Positions 1 through 9,053 of a stretch of DNA of 36,859 bases are shown piece after piece. The first letter of the stretch is position 1. Each line of letters begins with the position of its first letter. Made by a program: the position numbers and the translations under genes. The notes under the pieces were generated by a model, which was not told the DNA's origin, did not search any database, and worked only from the letters and a program-made list of their open reading frames with translations. This DNA comes from Synechococcales cyanobacterium CNB (GTDB lineage Bacteria > Planctomycetota > Phycisphaerae > Phycisphaerales > UBA1924), in NCBI GenBank assembly GCA_030263455.1, contig SZOZ01000014.1:1-36859 (forward strand), written 5' to 3'.

Positions 1-2
1 CG

Positions 3-245
3 TACATCGGACGCGACCCGAGCGGCGGGGAGCGGACGTGCTACCTGCACCGGATCAACATCAACTGCATCGGGTTCGCGTCGGACTTCACGGGCGACGG
101 CGAGGTGGACGGCGCGGACCTGACGGCGTTCATGGCCGCGCTGGCCGCGAAGGACCCCTCGGCGGACGTGAACCTGGACTGGTCGGTGGATGAGCAGGAC
201 CTGGCGCAGTTCCTGAAGTGGTACGACGCGGAGAAGGGAAAGTAA
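3..245 (+). CDS. C-terminal end of a dockerin-like (EF-hand) protein, 5' partial
   Basis: This frame enters from the left edge and ends at TAA 243-245, giving 80 visible residues. They contain two calcium-loop-like repeats, DFTGDGEVDGADLTAFM and DVNLDWSVDEQDLAQFL, spaced like the duplicated F-hand motifs of type I dockerins. Planctomycetes, and Phycisphaerae in particular, carry many secreted proteins with this type of C-terminal dockerin-like domain. The domain is expected to bind calcium and may anchor or display the protein outside the cytoplasm. The catalytic or structural part lies outside the window, so the function of the whole protein is unknown. A Cys pair just before the repeat (TCYLHRININC) is also visible. 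Confidence 0.75.
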   Translation, partial: YIGRDPSGGERTCYLHRININCIGFASDFTGDGEVDGADLTAFMAALAAKDPSADVNLDWSVDEQDLAQFLKWYDAEKGK

Positions 246-262
246 GGAGAGCGAACGAAAGA

Positions 263-286
263 CGGGGCCTGCGAGACACTGCCCCG
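263..286 (+). terminator. Hairpin after the dockerin-like gene
   Basis: CGGGGC at 263-268 pairs with GCCCCG at 281-286 across a 12-nt loop, 18 nt after the stop codon. There is no T tract, so this is only a candidate terminator. A second hairpin follows at 337-354 (CCGCTC, 6-nt loop, GAGCGG). Confidence 0.4.
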
Positions 287-376
287 GGAGAGGGAGGAGG
301 GGGGAGTCGAGTCCCGCAACACCCCTCGCTGCTCGGCCGCTCTTCTCGGAGCGGGGCCTTGCAGCGCCCGTCTTCA

Positions 377-382
377 TACACT
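377..382 (+). promoter_or_regulatory. TACACT -10-like element before the GT39 gene
   Basis: TACACT ends 10 nt before the ATG at 393, and no Shine-Dalgarno sequence lies between them. The spacing would put the transcription start close to the start codon, giving a leaderless or nearly leaderless mRNA. No clear -35 element is seen. Confidence 0.4.
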
Positions 383-392
383 CTCCCCGCGA

Positions 393-1949
393 ATGCCCAC
401 CAGCGATCCAGGCCCTCCCGCAGCCCCCCCCCGCGCCTCGCGCAGCATCCTCATCCTCCTGATCGCCTGGGCCATCGTCTGCCTGCCCTTCCTCGGCTCC
501 GGCGGCCTGCACTCCACCGAGGGCCACCGCGCCATTCCCGGCTGGGAGATGCTCGACCGTTTCCGCGCTGATGGCCCCTCTGCCTCAGTCCTGCTCATCC
601 CCACCCTGTTCGGCGAGCCTTACCTGCGCAAGCCGCCAGGCATCGCGTGGGCGACCGCCGCCTCCGCCGCCGCGCTCGGCACGTCCGAGTTCTCCGCCCG
701 CCTTCCCTCCGCGCTGGCGATGCTCGGCATGACGATCGCCGCATGGTGGTTCGCCCGGCGGTGGTTCGAGCCGCGCTGGGCCGTCGCCGCCGGACTCGCC
801 CAACTCCTCATGCCCTGGCTCTGGGCGAGCGCGCGCAGCGCGGAGATCGAGTCCCTCAATCTCCTCGGCGTCCAACTCGCCGCGCTCGCCGTCGTCGATC
901 TCGCGCGCCGGCCCGTGTCGCGGCCGATCGTCGTCGTCCTGCTCGGCGCGGCCGGCATCGCGCTCATGGGCGCGATGAAAGGCCCGGCGGGCGCGCCGGC
1001 CCTGCTCGGCGCGCTCCTTGCGCCTTGTATCGTTTCGAGGTCACTCCGGCCCTTCGCCTGCCCGCGCCTCTGGACCATGCTCGCCCTCGGCGCGGTCCCG
1101 CTCCTGCTGCTCGGCTGGGCCATCGCTCGCCAGGCCGCCCGCCTCGACAGCGTCGTCACCCAGCCCGTCGGCGACTTCCTCTGGAGCGCGGACCGTCTCG
1201 TCGGCGTCGCGCTGCTCGCACCCGCCGCACTGCTCGCCATGCTGCCCTCCTCCCTCGCGCTGCTCTTCCCTTGGGGGCCGGACGCCCGCGCCGAAGCGGG
1301 CGAGCGCATCCCTCCCCCTGACGTTGAGACCGCGCGCACGCTCGCGTGGGCGTGCCTGCTCACGCTTGTCCTCCTCACGGTCGTCGGCGTCAGCAACCCT
1401 CGCTATGCGATGCCGGCCTCGGTGTTCGCGCCGCCGCTCGTCGTGTATGTCTTCACCGGCGCGGCCGGCCGCTTCACGCCGACACGCGCCCGCATCGCCC
1501 GCGCCCTCATGCTGGGCCACCCCGCCGCGTGGGCAGCCGCACTTCTGGTGGCCTTCGCGGCCCACCTCGCGTGGTTCGAGACGCGTGCGCGCGCCACCTC
1601 GGGCAGAGCGGCTGGCGTCGCGCTCGCCGATGCCCTCCCGGACGGCGCGACCGTCCTGGCCGACCACCTCGTCGAGGCCCGGCCCGAAGTGCTGCTCTAC
1701 GCCGTGCGGCACGCGCACGAGCAGGGAAGGAGCGCCACCGTTCGCTGGGAACCGGGCCTGCCCTCGCTCGGCTCGCTCCCGCCCGGCGTGTTCGTTGCTC
1801 TCCGCACCGACGCCGGCAGCGACGAGCGAGCACGCCTCGAACGCGACGGGCTGTCCGCTCGCTTCGAGCCGATCCACGAAGGTCGCGTCCACAAGTTCGC
1901 GTTCGCGCTCGTGCGCGCCGTCGAATCTGCCGACGACGAAAAGAAATAG
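393..1949 (+). CDS. GT39/ArnT-like membrane glycosyltransferase
   Basis: The 518-residue protein is polytopic, with hydrophobic segments from residue 18 onward through about residue 400. The segment GEPYLRKPPG (near 72-81), followed by a stretch on the pattern G.SEFSARLPSAL, is the signature region of the GT39/ArnT (PMT-like) family. These enzymes transfer sugars from polyprenyl-phosphate donors to lipid or protein acceptors on the outer face of the cytoplasmic membrane. An acidic residue near the first external loop (HSTEGHR, 41-47) is where the family has its catalytic Asp/Glu. The hydrophilic C-terminal part (about 410-518) is poorly conserved. The acceptor and sugar cannot be told from sequence. 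The start is the ATG behind the TACACT element; there is no Shine-Dalgarno site. The gene converges with the methyltransferase gene across a hairpin. Confidence 0.75.
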   Translation: MPTSDPGPPAAPPRASRSILILLIAWAIVCLPFLGSGGLHSTEGHRAIPGWEMLDRFRADGPSASVLLIPTLFGEPYLRKPPGIAWATAASAAALGTSEFSARLPSALAMLGMTIAAWWFARRWFEPRWAVAAGLAQLLMPWLWASARSAEIESLNLLGVQLAALAVVDLARRPVSRPIVVVLLGAAGIALMGAMKGPAGAPALLGALLAPCIVSRSLRPFACPRLWTMLALGAVPLLLLGWAIARQAARLDSVVTQPVGDFLWSADRLVGVALLAPAALLAMLPSSLALLFPWGPDARAEAGERIPPPDVETARTLAWACLLTLVLLTVVGVSNPRYAMPASVFAPPLVVYVFTGAAGRFTPTRARIARALMLGHPAAWAAALLVAFAAHLAWFETRARATSGRAAGVALADALPDGATVLADHLVEARPEVLLYAVRHAHEQGRSATVRWEPGLPSLGSLPPGVFVALRTDAGSDERARLERDGLSARFEPIHEGRVHKFAFALVRAVESADDEKK

Positions 1950-1974
1950 GCGGGGCCCCGTAAAAGGCCCCGCC
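1949..1974. terminator. Bidirectional hairpin between convergent genes
   Basis: GGCGGGGCC (1949-1957) and GGCCCCGCC (1966-1974) form a perfect 9-bp stem with loop CCGTAAAA. It sits in the 52-nt gap between two convergent genes. It can serve either strand; there is no U tract. Confidence 0.6.
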
Positions 1975-2001
1975 CGGAGGGGAGAGCAGCATCAACCCCG
2001 G

Positions 2002-2709
2002 TCACGCCCTGCGGAACGCGCACCGCAGCCGCGCCACCGGCGGCGTCTCGTCGTCCTCGAACTCGTCCGGCGAGCGCACCGGCACGAAGCCCTCACGCTC
2101 AAAGAGCGACACCAGTTCCACCTTCGTCAACGGGTACGGAGGCCCAGCGACCTCGTCCAGCGGCCAGCCCTCGGGACGCGAACGGGCAACCGCCAGCACC
2201 ACTCCGTGCGGCTTGGCGAGCGTCAACAGACCGCGCACCACCTTCGCACGCATCTCCGGCGGCACCGACTGGATCGTGTAGCACTCGACCACCAACTCGA
2301 AACGGCAGCGCAGGTTCGTCGGCGGCCTCGTCACGTCCGCAACCACCAGCCGATCCGCAAGTTCAGGGTGCCGCTCTCGCGCCCACGCCACGCACGTCGG
2401 CGAAACGTCGAACCCCAGCGCGTCGTACCCGCGCGTGGCCAGTTCCACCACGTCGTCCGCCAGCCCGCACCCGACCACCACCGCCCGCACGCCCGGACGC
2501 ACCAGCCGCGGCGCCTCCGCGTTCAGCCAGCACACCAACGCCGGGTTGGCCCTGCCGTCCTGCCACGGCACGCGGGTCTCGTCGCCGGCCGCTTCGCGGT
2601 AGACCGTCTCGAAGTGCTCTGCCACACGAGCCGACGCCGGGTCCGGCGGCTCCAGCGTCAGCGGAAGGTCAACCTTCGGTCGTGTCAGGGTCTGGGTTGC
2701 GTTGGCCAT
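2002..2709 (-). CDS. Class I SAM-dependent methyltransferase
   Basis: The product is 235 residues from the chosen ATG at 2709, which has GGAGG at a good distance upstream; an upstream in-frame start at 2748 would add 13 residues but lacks that site. The sequence AVVVGCGLADDVVELATRG is motif I of the Rossmann-type SAM-binding fold, followed by LGFDVSPTCVAWAR (acidic ribose contact) and a VVADVTRPP segment (motif III region). The overall layout, including the early DGRANPALV...LN stretch, resembles thiopurine S-methyltransferase-like enzymes, but the substrate cannot be assigned. It lies 150 nt downstream of the AhpD-like gene on the same strand; a TACACT sequence and a palindrome in that gap suggest a promoter of its own. 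Confidence 0.8.
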   Translation of the reverse strand: MANATQTLTRPKVDLPLTLEPPDPASARVAEHFETVYREAAGDETRVPWQDGRANPALVCWLNAEAPRLVRPGVRAVVVGCGLADDVVELATRGYDALGFDVSPTCVAWARERHPELADRLVVADVTRPPTNLRCRFELVVECYTIQSVPPEMRAKVVRGLLTLAKPHGVVLAVARSRPEGWPLDEVAGPPYPLTKVELVSLFEREGFVPVRSPDEFEDDETPPVARLRCAFRRA

Positions 2710-2786
2710 CGTGTCCGACCTCCGTCGGCTCGGACGGCTCGCGGGCACGCACGCGGGTCGCCGGGGGCTTCGCCCTTGGCTTCAGG

Positions 2787-2798
2787 TACACGAGTGTA
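2787..2798. promoter_or_regulatory. 12-bp palindrome in the methyltransferase leader
   Basis: TACACGAGTGTA is a perfect 5-2-5 inverted repeat. On the minus strand it contains TACACT, the -10-like hexamer seen elsewhere in the window, about 80 nt before the methyltransferase start. A regulator could bind over this promoter; the regulator is unknown. Confidence 0.3.
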
Positions 2799-2859
2799 TG
2801 GCCGCACGGGGGGGGACACAAGCAAAAACCCCAATCGCGCCCCGCCGGCCTCCCCACCC

Positions 2860-3393
2860 TCAGAGGGCAGGTGCGGGCGGAAAGTCCACCGGCGTCCCCG
2901 CCACATGGTTGAAGACGTTGGTGTAGGTCGCCAGCGCGAACACCGCCACCGCCTCGACGACCTGGGCGTCGGTGAACCCCGCCGCACGGAACGACCCCAG
3001 GTCGCCGTCCGTCACGTGACCCCGCTTCTCGTGGAGCGCAAGGGCGAACTTCGCGATCGCGTCCAGTCTCGGATCGCCCGGGATCGCGCCGCGACGCGCG
3101 CCGAGCATCTGCTCCGCGCTCAGGCCCACGCGCGCCCCCGCCGCCGTGTGCGCCGCGAGGCAGTACTCGCACCCGTTCGCCTCCGCGACCGCCAGCTGGA
3201 TCACTTCCTGCTCGCCCGGCGTGAGCGACGCACGCTTCACCGCTCCCGCCAGCCCGAGATACGCATCCAGCGCGACAGGAGAGTTCGCCATCGCCCGGAA
3301 GATCGCGTAGTGCTTGCCCTTCAGCGGGCCGTCCAGAATCTCGCGGGCGCGGCCGGTCGCCTCGCGCGGATCGATCAGCGGCAATCGTGACAT
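2860..3393 (-). CDS. Carboxymuconolactone decarboxylase / AhpD-like alkylhydroperoxidase family protein
   Basis: The 177-residue protein has the AhpD-family core, with the redox motif CEYCLAAH at about residues 76-83 (two cysteines plus His) set in the characteristic all-helical surround EVIQLAVAEANG...HTAAG. In this family the CxxC pair reduces peroxides or acts with thiol partners. The C-terminal part, ALATYTNVFNHVAGTPVDFP, is typical of the peroxidase-related (uncharacterised) subgroup. A strong GGAGG lies just upstream of the ATG. It may be co-transcribed with the downstream methyltransferase gene, although the 150-nt gap argues for partial independence. The physiological substrate is unknown. 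Confidence 0.85.
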   Translation of the reverse strand: MSRLPLIDPREATGRAREILDGPLKGKHYAIFRAMANSPVALDAYLGLAGAVKRASLTPGEQEVIQLAVAEANGCEYCLAAHTAAGARVGLSAEQMLGARRGAIPGDPRLDAIAKFALALHEKRGHVTDGDLGSFRAAGFTDAQVVEAVAVFALATYTNVFNHVAGTPVDFPPAPAL

Positions 3394-3712
3394 CAGACAC
3401 CTCCTCTGTGCCTCCTCCCCGGCGCGGAGGTACCTCTTCTCTTCTTCTTCTTCGCACAGGGGCGTGGCCCCGCAGGCCCCGTTTCAACTCCTCATCCTAG
3501 CGCCACACCTCTTTGTGCAGCCCGCGCAAAGGCCGCGCGAAACTCCGGTGCATCCCCCCCGAATCCTGCTCGGGAAGGCATGTCCGGGTCGACGATCCCC
3601 GTGCGATCGGCAATGCCCGCATACCCTTCAAGAGTCGGCAGGAGGTCGGCGGGGCGACCGCGGCGACACGCCGTTCCGTCAGGCCCAGGGCGACCGACGC
3701 GGAGGCGACGCG
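3394..3712. other. Intergenic region between divergent genes
   Basis: The 319 nt between the AhpD-like gene (minus) and the PHP-glycosyltransferase gene (plus) show no convincing coding frame. Visible elements are a pyrimidine-rich run near 3434-3452, a GGGGC/GCCCC hairpin at 3459-3471 followed by another GGCCCC, and a CATACC -10-like sequence near 3619. GGAGG at 3701-3705 is the ribosome binding site of the fusion gene. Confidence 0.5.
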
Positions 3713-6379
3713 ATGCACCACAACACCCCGCCCCCGTCCACGCTCCGACGCGACCCGGACGACACACCCCTGGTCCTCACCCGGATGGACACCCACGTCC
3801 ACTCCTGGGCATCGGACGGCCCCGTGGTCGCCGCGCTCGGCTTCGTCGGATGCCCCGAGTCCTTCTCCCCCCCCGAGCGCGTCTACGACCAGGCACGCGC
3901 ACGCGGCATGGACCTCGTCACCATCACCGACCACGACACCATCCGCGGCGCGCTCGAACTCCACGAACGCGGCTTCCAGAACTTCATCATCGGCCAGGAG
4001 GTCACCGTCTACTTCCCCGAGGACCGCTGCAAACTCCACGTCCTCGCCTGGGGACTGACGCCCGAACTCGACGAGCAGCTCACCCGTCTCGGCCTGCGCA
4101 ACGACGTCTACGCCTTCGCCGCCTGGCTGCACGAGCACCAGCTGCCCCACGCCCTGGCCCACCCGCTCTACATGCAGAACGGACGGCTCACACGCTGGCA
4201 CGTCGAGCGGGCCGCGTTGCTCTTCAAGGGCTTCGAGGTGCTCAACGGCGCGCACTCCGCCGGGCACCGCGCCCCGATCGAGCGATTCCTCGACGCGCTC
4301 ACCCCCGCCCGCGTCCAGCAACTCGCACGCGACCACCACATGGAGCCGCTCTGGCCACGCGCCTGGCAGAAGGCACGCACCGGCGGCTCGGACGACCACG
4401 CCCTGCTCAACATCGGACGCACCTGGACCGGCGTGCACGTCGAGCAGGGCGTCATCACCGACCCGCGGGACTTCTTCCGCTACGTCATGGCCGGACGCTG
4501 CGAGGCGGGCGGCGTCGGCGGGCACTCCTCCCTCCTCGCCCACCAGCTGACGAGCGTCGGCGCGCACTTCTACGCCGACCGCTTCGCCGACCGCGCCTCC
4601 GCGCAGGGGCAGGCCGTCGCCTCGCGCCTGCTGCGCTTCGCCGGCGTGGACCTGCCTCGACCCTCGAAGATGCGCCTCGCCGCGCACACCGTCAAACGCA
4701 AGGTCATCCGCCGACGCAACCGCCGGTCCCTCCCCATCCTCCGCGCCCTGCGCACCAGCATCGGACCCGTGCTCGAGCGCTATCCCGACCTGCGCGAGCG
4801 GCTCGACCCCGACCGCTGGACCGACGGCACCCCCCTCTCCGACCACGACCGTATGGCCCAGTTCGCCGACGAACTCGCCGCCGCCGTCAACCACGCTCTC
4901 ACCGATTCGGGACTGCGCGCCCTCCGCAAACGCGACCGCGCGGGTGTCATCGACCACCTCGTCTCCTACGCCGTCCTCAACCTCGCGCAGCTCCCCTACA
5001 TCTTCAGCCTCTTCTACCAGAACAAGGAACGCCCCTTCGTCGAACGCTTCGACCACGAGACCTCGGAGCCGGGTTCCGGCGTCAGCGTTCTGGAGCGGCC
5101 CATGCGCATCAGCCTCTTCACCGACACCCTCGGCGACGTCAACGGCGTCTGCCGGTTCATCCAGAACGTCGCCGAGCAGGCCCACGCCACCGGACGCGAC
5201 CTCCAGGTCATCACCTCCACCCGGCTCCCGTACCCCCCCCTCCCCAACGTCCACAACTTCGACCCCGTCTGGGCCACCACCATGCCCCGCTACCAGAACC
5301 TCGAGGTCGCCCTGCCGCCGCTCATCCCCATCCTCCGCCACCTCGACCACCACCAGCCCGACTGCATCCATGTCTCCACACCCGGACCCGTCGGCATGAT
5401 CGGCTTCCTCGCCGCTCGAATGCTGCGCATCCCCGTCCTCGGCGTCTACCACACCGACTTCCCCGCCTACATCGACCGCCTCTTCGAAGACCACGCCTTC
5501 ACTTACGCCTGCGAGCGGTTCATCCGGCTCTTCTACAAGCCCTTCCAGACCATCTTCACACGCAGCGGCGACTATGCCGACGCACTCGTCCGCCTCGGCA
5601 TCCAGCCCGAACGCATCACCCGACTCATGCCCGGGTTCGACGCCGAGGTCTTCCACACCCGCTACCGCGACCCCGCCCTCTGGTCGCGCTTCGAGGGCGT
5701 CAACCCGGCGAGCGTGAAGGTCCTCTACGTCGGGCGCGTGAGCGTCGAGAAGAACATGCCCTTCCTCACCACCGTCTGGAAGCAGACCCACGCACGCTGC
5801 CGCGAACAGGGACTCGACGCCGAACTCATCGTCGTCGGCGACGGGCCCTACCGCGAACGCATGGAACGCGAACTCCGCCGCACCCCGGCACGATTCCTCG
5901 GCTTCCGCCACGGCCGCGAACTCAGCGACATCTACGCCTCCTCCGACCTCTTCGTCTTCCCTTCCGTCACCGACACGCTCGGGCAGGTCGTCATGGAGTC
6001 CCAGGGCAGCGGCCTGCCCGTCCTCGTCACCGACCAGGGAGGGCCGAAGGAAGTCGTCCGCGACGGCGCGACAGGCTACGTCCTCAGCACCGCCAACCCG
6101 ACCGCGTGGGTCGAGCGCATCGTCGGCCTCGTCGCGGACGACGAACGCCGCGCACGCATGGGCCGCGCCGCGCACGAGTCGATGCAGCCGTTCTCCATCC
6201 GCCACTCGTTCGAGCACTTCTGGGAAGTCCACACCCGCGCCTGGCACCAGCACCTCGCCGCCCGCGGCATCACACCCCGCGCAACGACGCAGGGCGTCGA
6301 GGCCTCCCTCGCCGCCGCCGCGCCGAAACCCCGCCAACCGGCTGCCGACGACGGCCGCATCGGCGTCGGCGCGGGGTGA
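3713..6379 (+). CDS. Fusion of a PHP phosphoesterase domain and a GT4 glycosyltransferase
   Basis: The 888-residue protein joins two enzymes. Residues about 22-275 form a PHP domain: DTHVH (26-30), ITDHD (71-75), GQEV (94-97), HALAH (146-150) and GGSDDH (224-229) supply the metal-binding His/Asp/Glu set of this phosphoesterase superfamily. Residues about 464-860 form a GT-B fold glycosyltransferase of the GT4 type: MRISLFTDTLGDVNGV opens the N-terminal Rossmann domain, VLYVGRVSVEKN and VVGDGP mark the nucleotide-sugar domain, and TDTLGQVVMESQGSGLPV is the family donor-binding motif. A helical, basic linker (about 300-460) joins them. The start is ATG 3713 with GGAGG 7 nt upstream; longer in-frame upstream sequence does not look coding. 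The substrates are unknown. A glycolipid or polysaccharide role, with the PHP part removing a phosphate, is inference. Confidence 0.85.
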   Translation: MHHNTPPPSTLRRDPDDTPLVLTRMDTHVHSWASDGPVVAALGFVGCPESFSPPERVYDQARARGMDLVTITDHDTIRGALELHERGFQNFIIGQEVTVYFPEDRCKLHVLAWGLTPELDEQLTRLGLRNDVYAFAAWLHEHQLPHALAHPLYMQNGRLTRWHVERAALLFKGFEVLNGAHSAGHRAPIERFLDALTPARVQQLARDHHMEPLWPRAWQKARTGGSDDHALLNIGRTWTGVHVEQGVITDPRDFFRYVMAGRCEAGGVGGHSSLLAHQLTSVGAHFYADRFADRASAQGQAVASRLLRFAGVDLPRPSKMRLAAHTVKRKVIRRRNRRSLPILRALRTSIGPVLERYPDLRERLDPDRWTDGTPLSDHDRMAQFADELAAAVNHALTDSGLRALRKRDRAGVIDHLVSYAVLNLAQLPYIFSLFYQNKERPFVERFDHETSEPGSGVSVLERPMRISLFTDTLGDVNGVCRFIQNVAEQAHATGRDLQVITSTRLPYPPLPNVHNFDPVWATTMPRYQNLEVALPPLIPILRHLDHHQPDCIHVSTPGPVGMIGFLAARMLRIPVLGVYHTDFPAYIDRLFEDHAFTYACERFIRLFYKPFQTIFTRSGDYADALVRLGIQPERITRLMPGFDAEVFHTRYRDPALWSRFEGVNPASVKVLYVGRVSVEKNMPFLTTVWKQTHARCREQGLDAELIVVGDGPYRERMERELRRTPARFLGFRHGRELSDIYASSDLFVFPSVTDTLGQVVMESQGSGLPVLVTDQGGPKEVVRDGATGYVLSTANPTAWVERIVGLVADDERRARMGRAAHESMQPFSIRHSFEHFWEVHTRAWHQHLAARGITPRATTQGVEASLAAAAPKPRQPAADDGRIGVGAG

Positions 6380-6384
6380 AGGCG

Positions 6385-8016
<1,632 letters not shown>

Positions 8017-8083
8017 GGAATAGTGTGGCGGCCTGGGTTCGGTCAGTCAAGGGGGCCATCGTTACTCGACCAGGGGTGTCCCC

Positions 8084-8108
8084 AACGAGCCGCGACCGTG
8101 AGGGAGCG
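8084..8108 (+). repeat. Copy 1 of a dispersed repeat with core GCCGCGACCGTGAGGGA
   Basis: This intergenic stretch between guaB and the small membrane protein genes matches a second copy at 25183-25206 over about 23 nt with two mismatches. It is preceded by a GGGG-TGT-CCCC hairpin (8073-8083). Repeats of this general form are familiar from planctomycete intergenic DNA. Confidence 0.5.
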
Positions 8109-8169
8109 CCCTTCGAGCAAGCCCGGAGCGACGCGATCCGGAAGCAGGGGTGCCAACGCACCACTCCGC

Positions 8170-8415
8170 TCAACTCTCGCCCTTCTCCCACGTCGGCATG
8201 TCCGCCTTGATGAGCCGCTCCCCTTCGACCGGCGTCATCGACCCCTCGGCCACGTACGCCGCCACCTCGCGCTTCGTGCGCTCACGCTCCCGCGCCTTGT
8301 ACACCCCGCTGATCGCCGAAGCAATCACGGCGACAACGATCATGACAAACGTCCCCACGATCGCGATCACCGCGATCATCTCGCCGGAAATCGCCAGCGT
8401 CGTCGGCGCATTCAT
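8170..8415 (-). CDS. Small single-pass membrane protein, paralogue C of a three-gene array
   Basis: The 81-residue protein has one hydrophobic segment (about 8-34), a charged stretch KARERERTKRE and a conserved C-terminal box, EVAAYVAEGSMTPVEGERLIKAD, close to residue 70. The C-terminal box looks like a SHOCT-type short module and the general plan recalls PspB-type proteins, but neither assignment is secure. A GGGGAG ribosome binding site precedes the ATG. It is the last of three paralogues on this strand, 22 nt downstream of the middle gene. Confidence 0.75.
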   Translation of the reverse strand: MNAPTTLAISGEMIAVIAIVGTFVMIVVAVIASAISGVYKARERERTKREVAAYVAEGSMTPVEGERLIKADMPTWEKGES

Positions 8416-8437
8416 CGCTCGATCTCCCCGGGGCGGG

Positions 8438-8695
8438 TCATTCGTCTTCGTCCTTCTCCGCCCCCGCCTTGATCAGCCGTTCGCCCTCGTCCGCCGACAT
8501 CGAACCCTCCGCCACGTACGCCGCGATCTCACGCCGCGAACGCTCCCGCTCCTTCGACTTCACGATGGCGTGCACGGTGGCAAGCACGACCCAGACCACC
8601 GCGACGAGCAACCCCCCCCCGACGGCGACGATCGCCACCGCTTCCTCGGGGATCTTCGCCAGTGTCGGAACGTGGAACGCGAGGTGCTCGTGCAT
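8438..8695 (-). CDS. Small single-pass membrane protein, paralogue B of a three-gene array
   Basis: The 85-residue protein has an amphipathic N-terminus (MHEHLAFHVPTLAKIP), a membrane segment (about 18-43), the charged stretch KSKERERSRRE and the same C-terminal box, EIAAYVAEGSMSADEGERLIKAG, followed by an acidic tail. A GGGGAGG ribosome binding site lies 6 nt before the ATG. It lies between the two other paralogues with gaps of 15 and 22 nt, so one transcript is likely. No function is known for such genes. The shared box suggests they interact with the same partner or with one another. Confidence 0.75.
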   Translation of the reverse strand: MHEHLAFHVPTLAKIPEEAVAIVAVGGGLLVAVVWVVLATVHAIVKSKERERSRREIAAYVAEGSMSADEGERLIKAGAEKDEDE

Positions 8696-8710
8696 GCCAA
8701 CCTCCCCGGA

Positions 8711-8938
8711 TCAGCACTTCTTCGGCTCGCCAGCCTTCATCAGCCGTTCGCCCTGCTCGGGCGTCATCGACCCCTCCGCGATGTACGCCGCGATCTCGCG
8801 CCGCGACGCCTCGCGGGCCGTCGATCGCACCATCGATGAGACCGTCCCGAAGATGATCGCGACGATCCCCACCGCTCCGCCGACGACGAAGACGAACACC
8901 TCCTTGTCCAGCAGCCGTGCGATCAGGTCCTCGTTCAT
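8711..8938 (-). CDS. Small single-pass membrane protein, paralogue A of a three-gene array
   Basis: The product is 75 residues from ATG 8938, which follows an AGGGGA ribosome binding site; a longer frame reaching 9106 is not supported because the extra residues do not resemble the siblings. It has a short N-terminal helix (MNEDLIARLLDKE), a membrane segment (about 12-35), a charged region ending EASRRE and the common box EIAAYIAEGSMTPEQGERLMKAG, then PKKC. It is the first gene of the array and is divergent from aat. The terminal Cys is not shared with the two other copies. Confidence 0.75.
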   Translation of the reverse strand: MNEDLIARLLDKEVFVFVVGGAVGIVAIIFGTVSSMVRSTAREASRREIAAYIAEGSMTPEQGERLMKAGEPKKC

Positions 8939-9025
8939 GGAGCATCCCCTTTCGTGGGCCTGAGACCTCTTTGGGCACGCCCGACCGGCGATTTCATCCC
9001 CCGACCGGCCCCTCAACCATCCAAC

Positions 9026-9031
9026 TATAAA
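9026..9031 (+). promoter_or_regulatory. TATAAA -10-like element before aat
   Basis: TATAAA in an otherwise GC-rich divergent gap lies 22 nt before the aat ATG. No good -35 box is seen. It is the only AT-rich hexamer in the gap. Confidence 0.35.
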
Positions 9032-9053
9032 CGCGACGTCCCCAAGCCCACCC

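Noticed and set aside
245-392. A possible small RNA gene in the hairpin-rich gap
   Set aside because: Two hairpins are present, but nothing matches a known RNA and the downstream part is better explained as the promoter of the GT39 gene.
3497-6337. A 946-codon minus-strand frame opposite the PHP-glycosyltransferase
   Set aside because: The translation is compositionally biased (Asp/Glu/Gly/Val) with no domain, and it mirrors the codon structure of the real gene.
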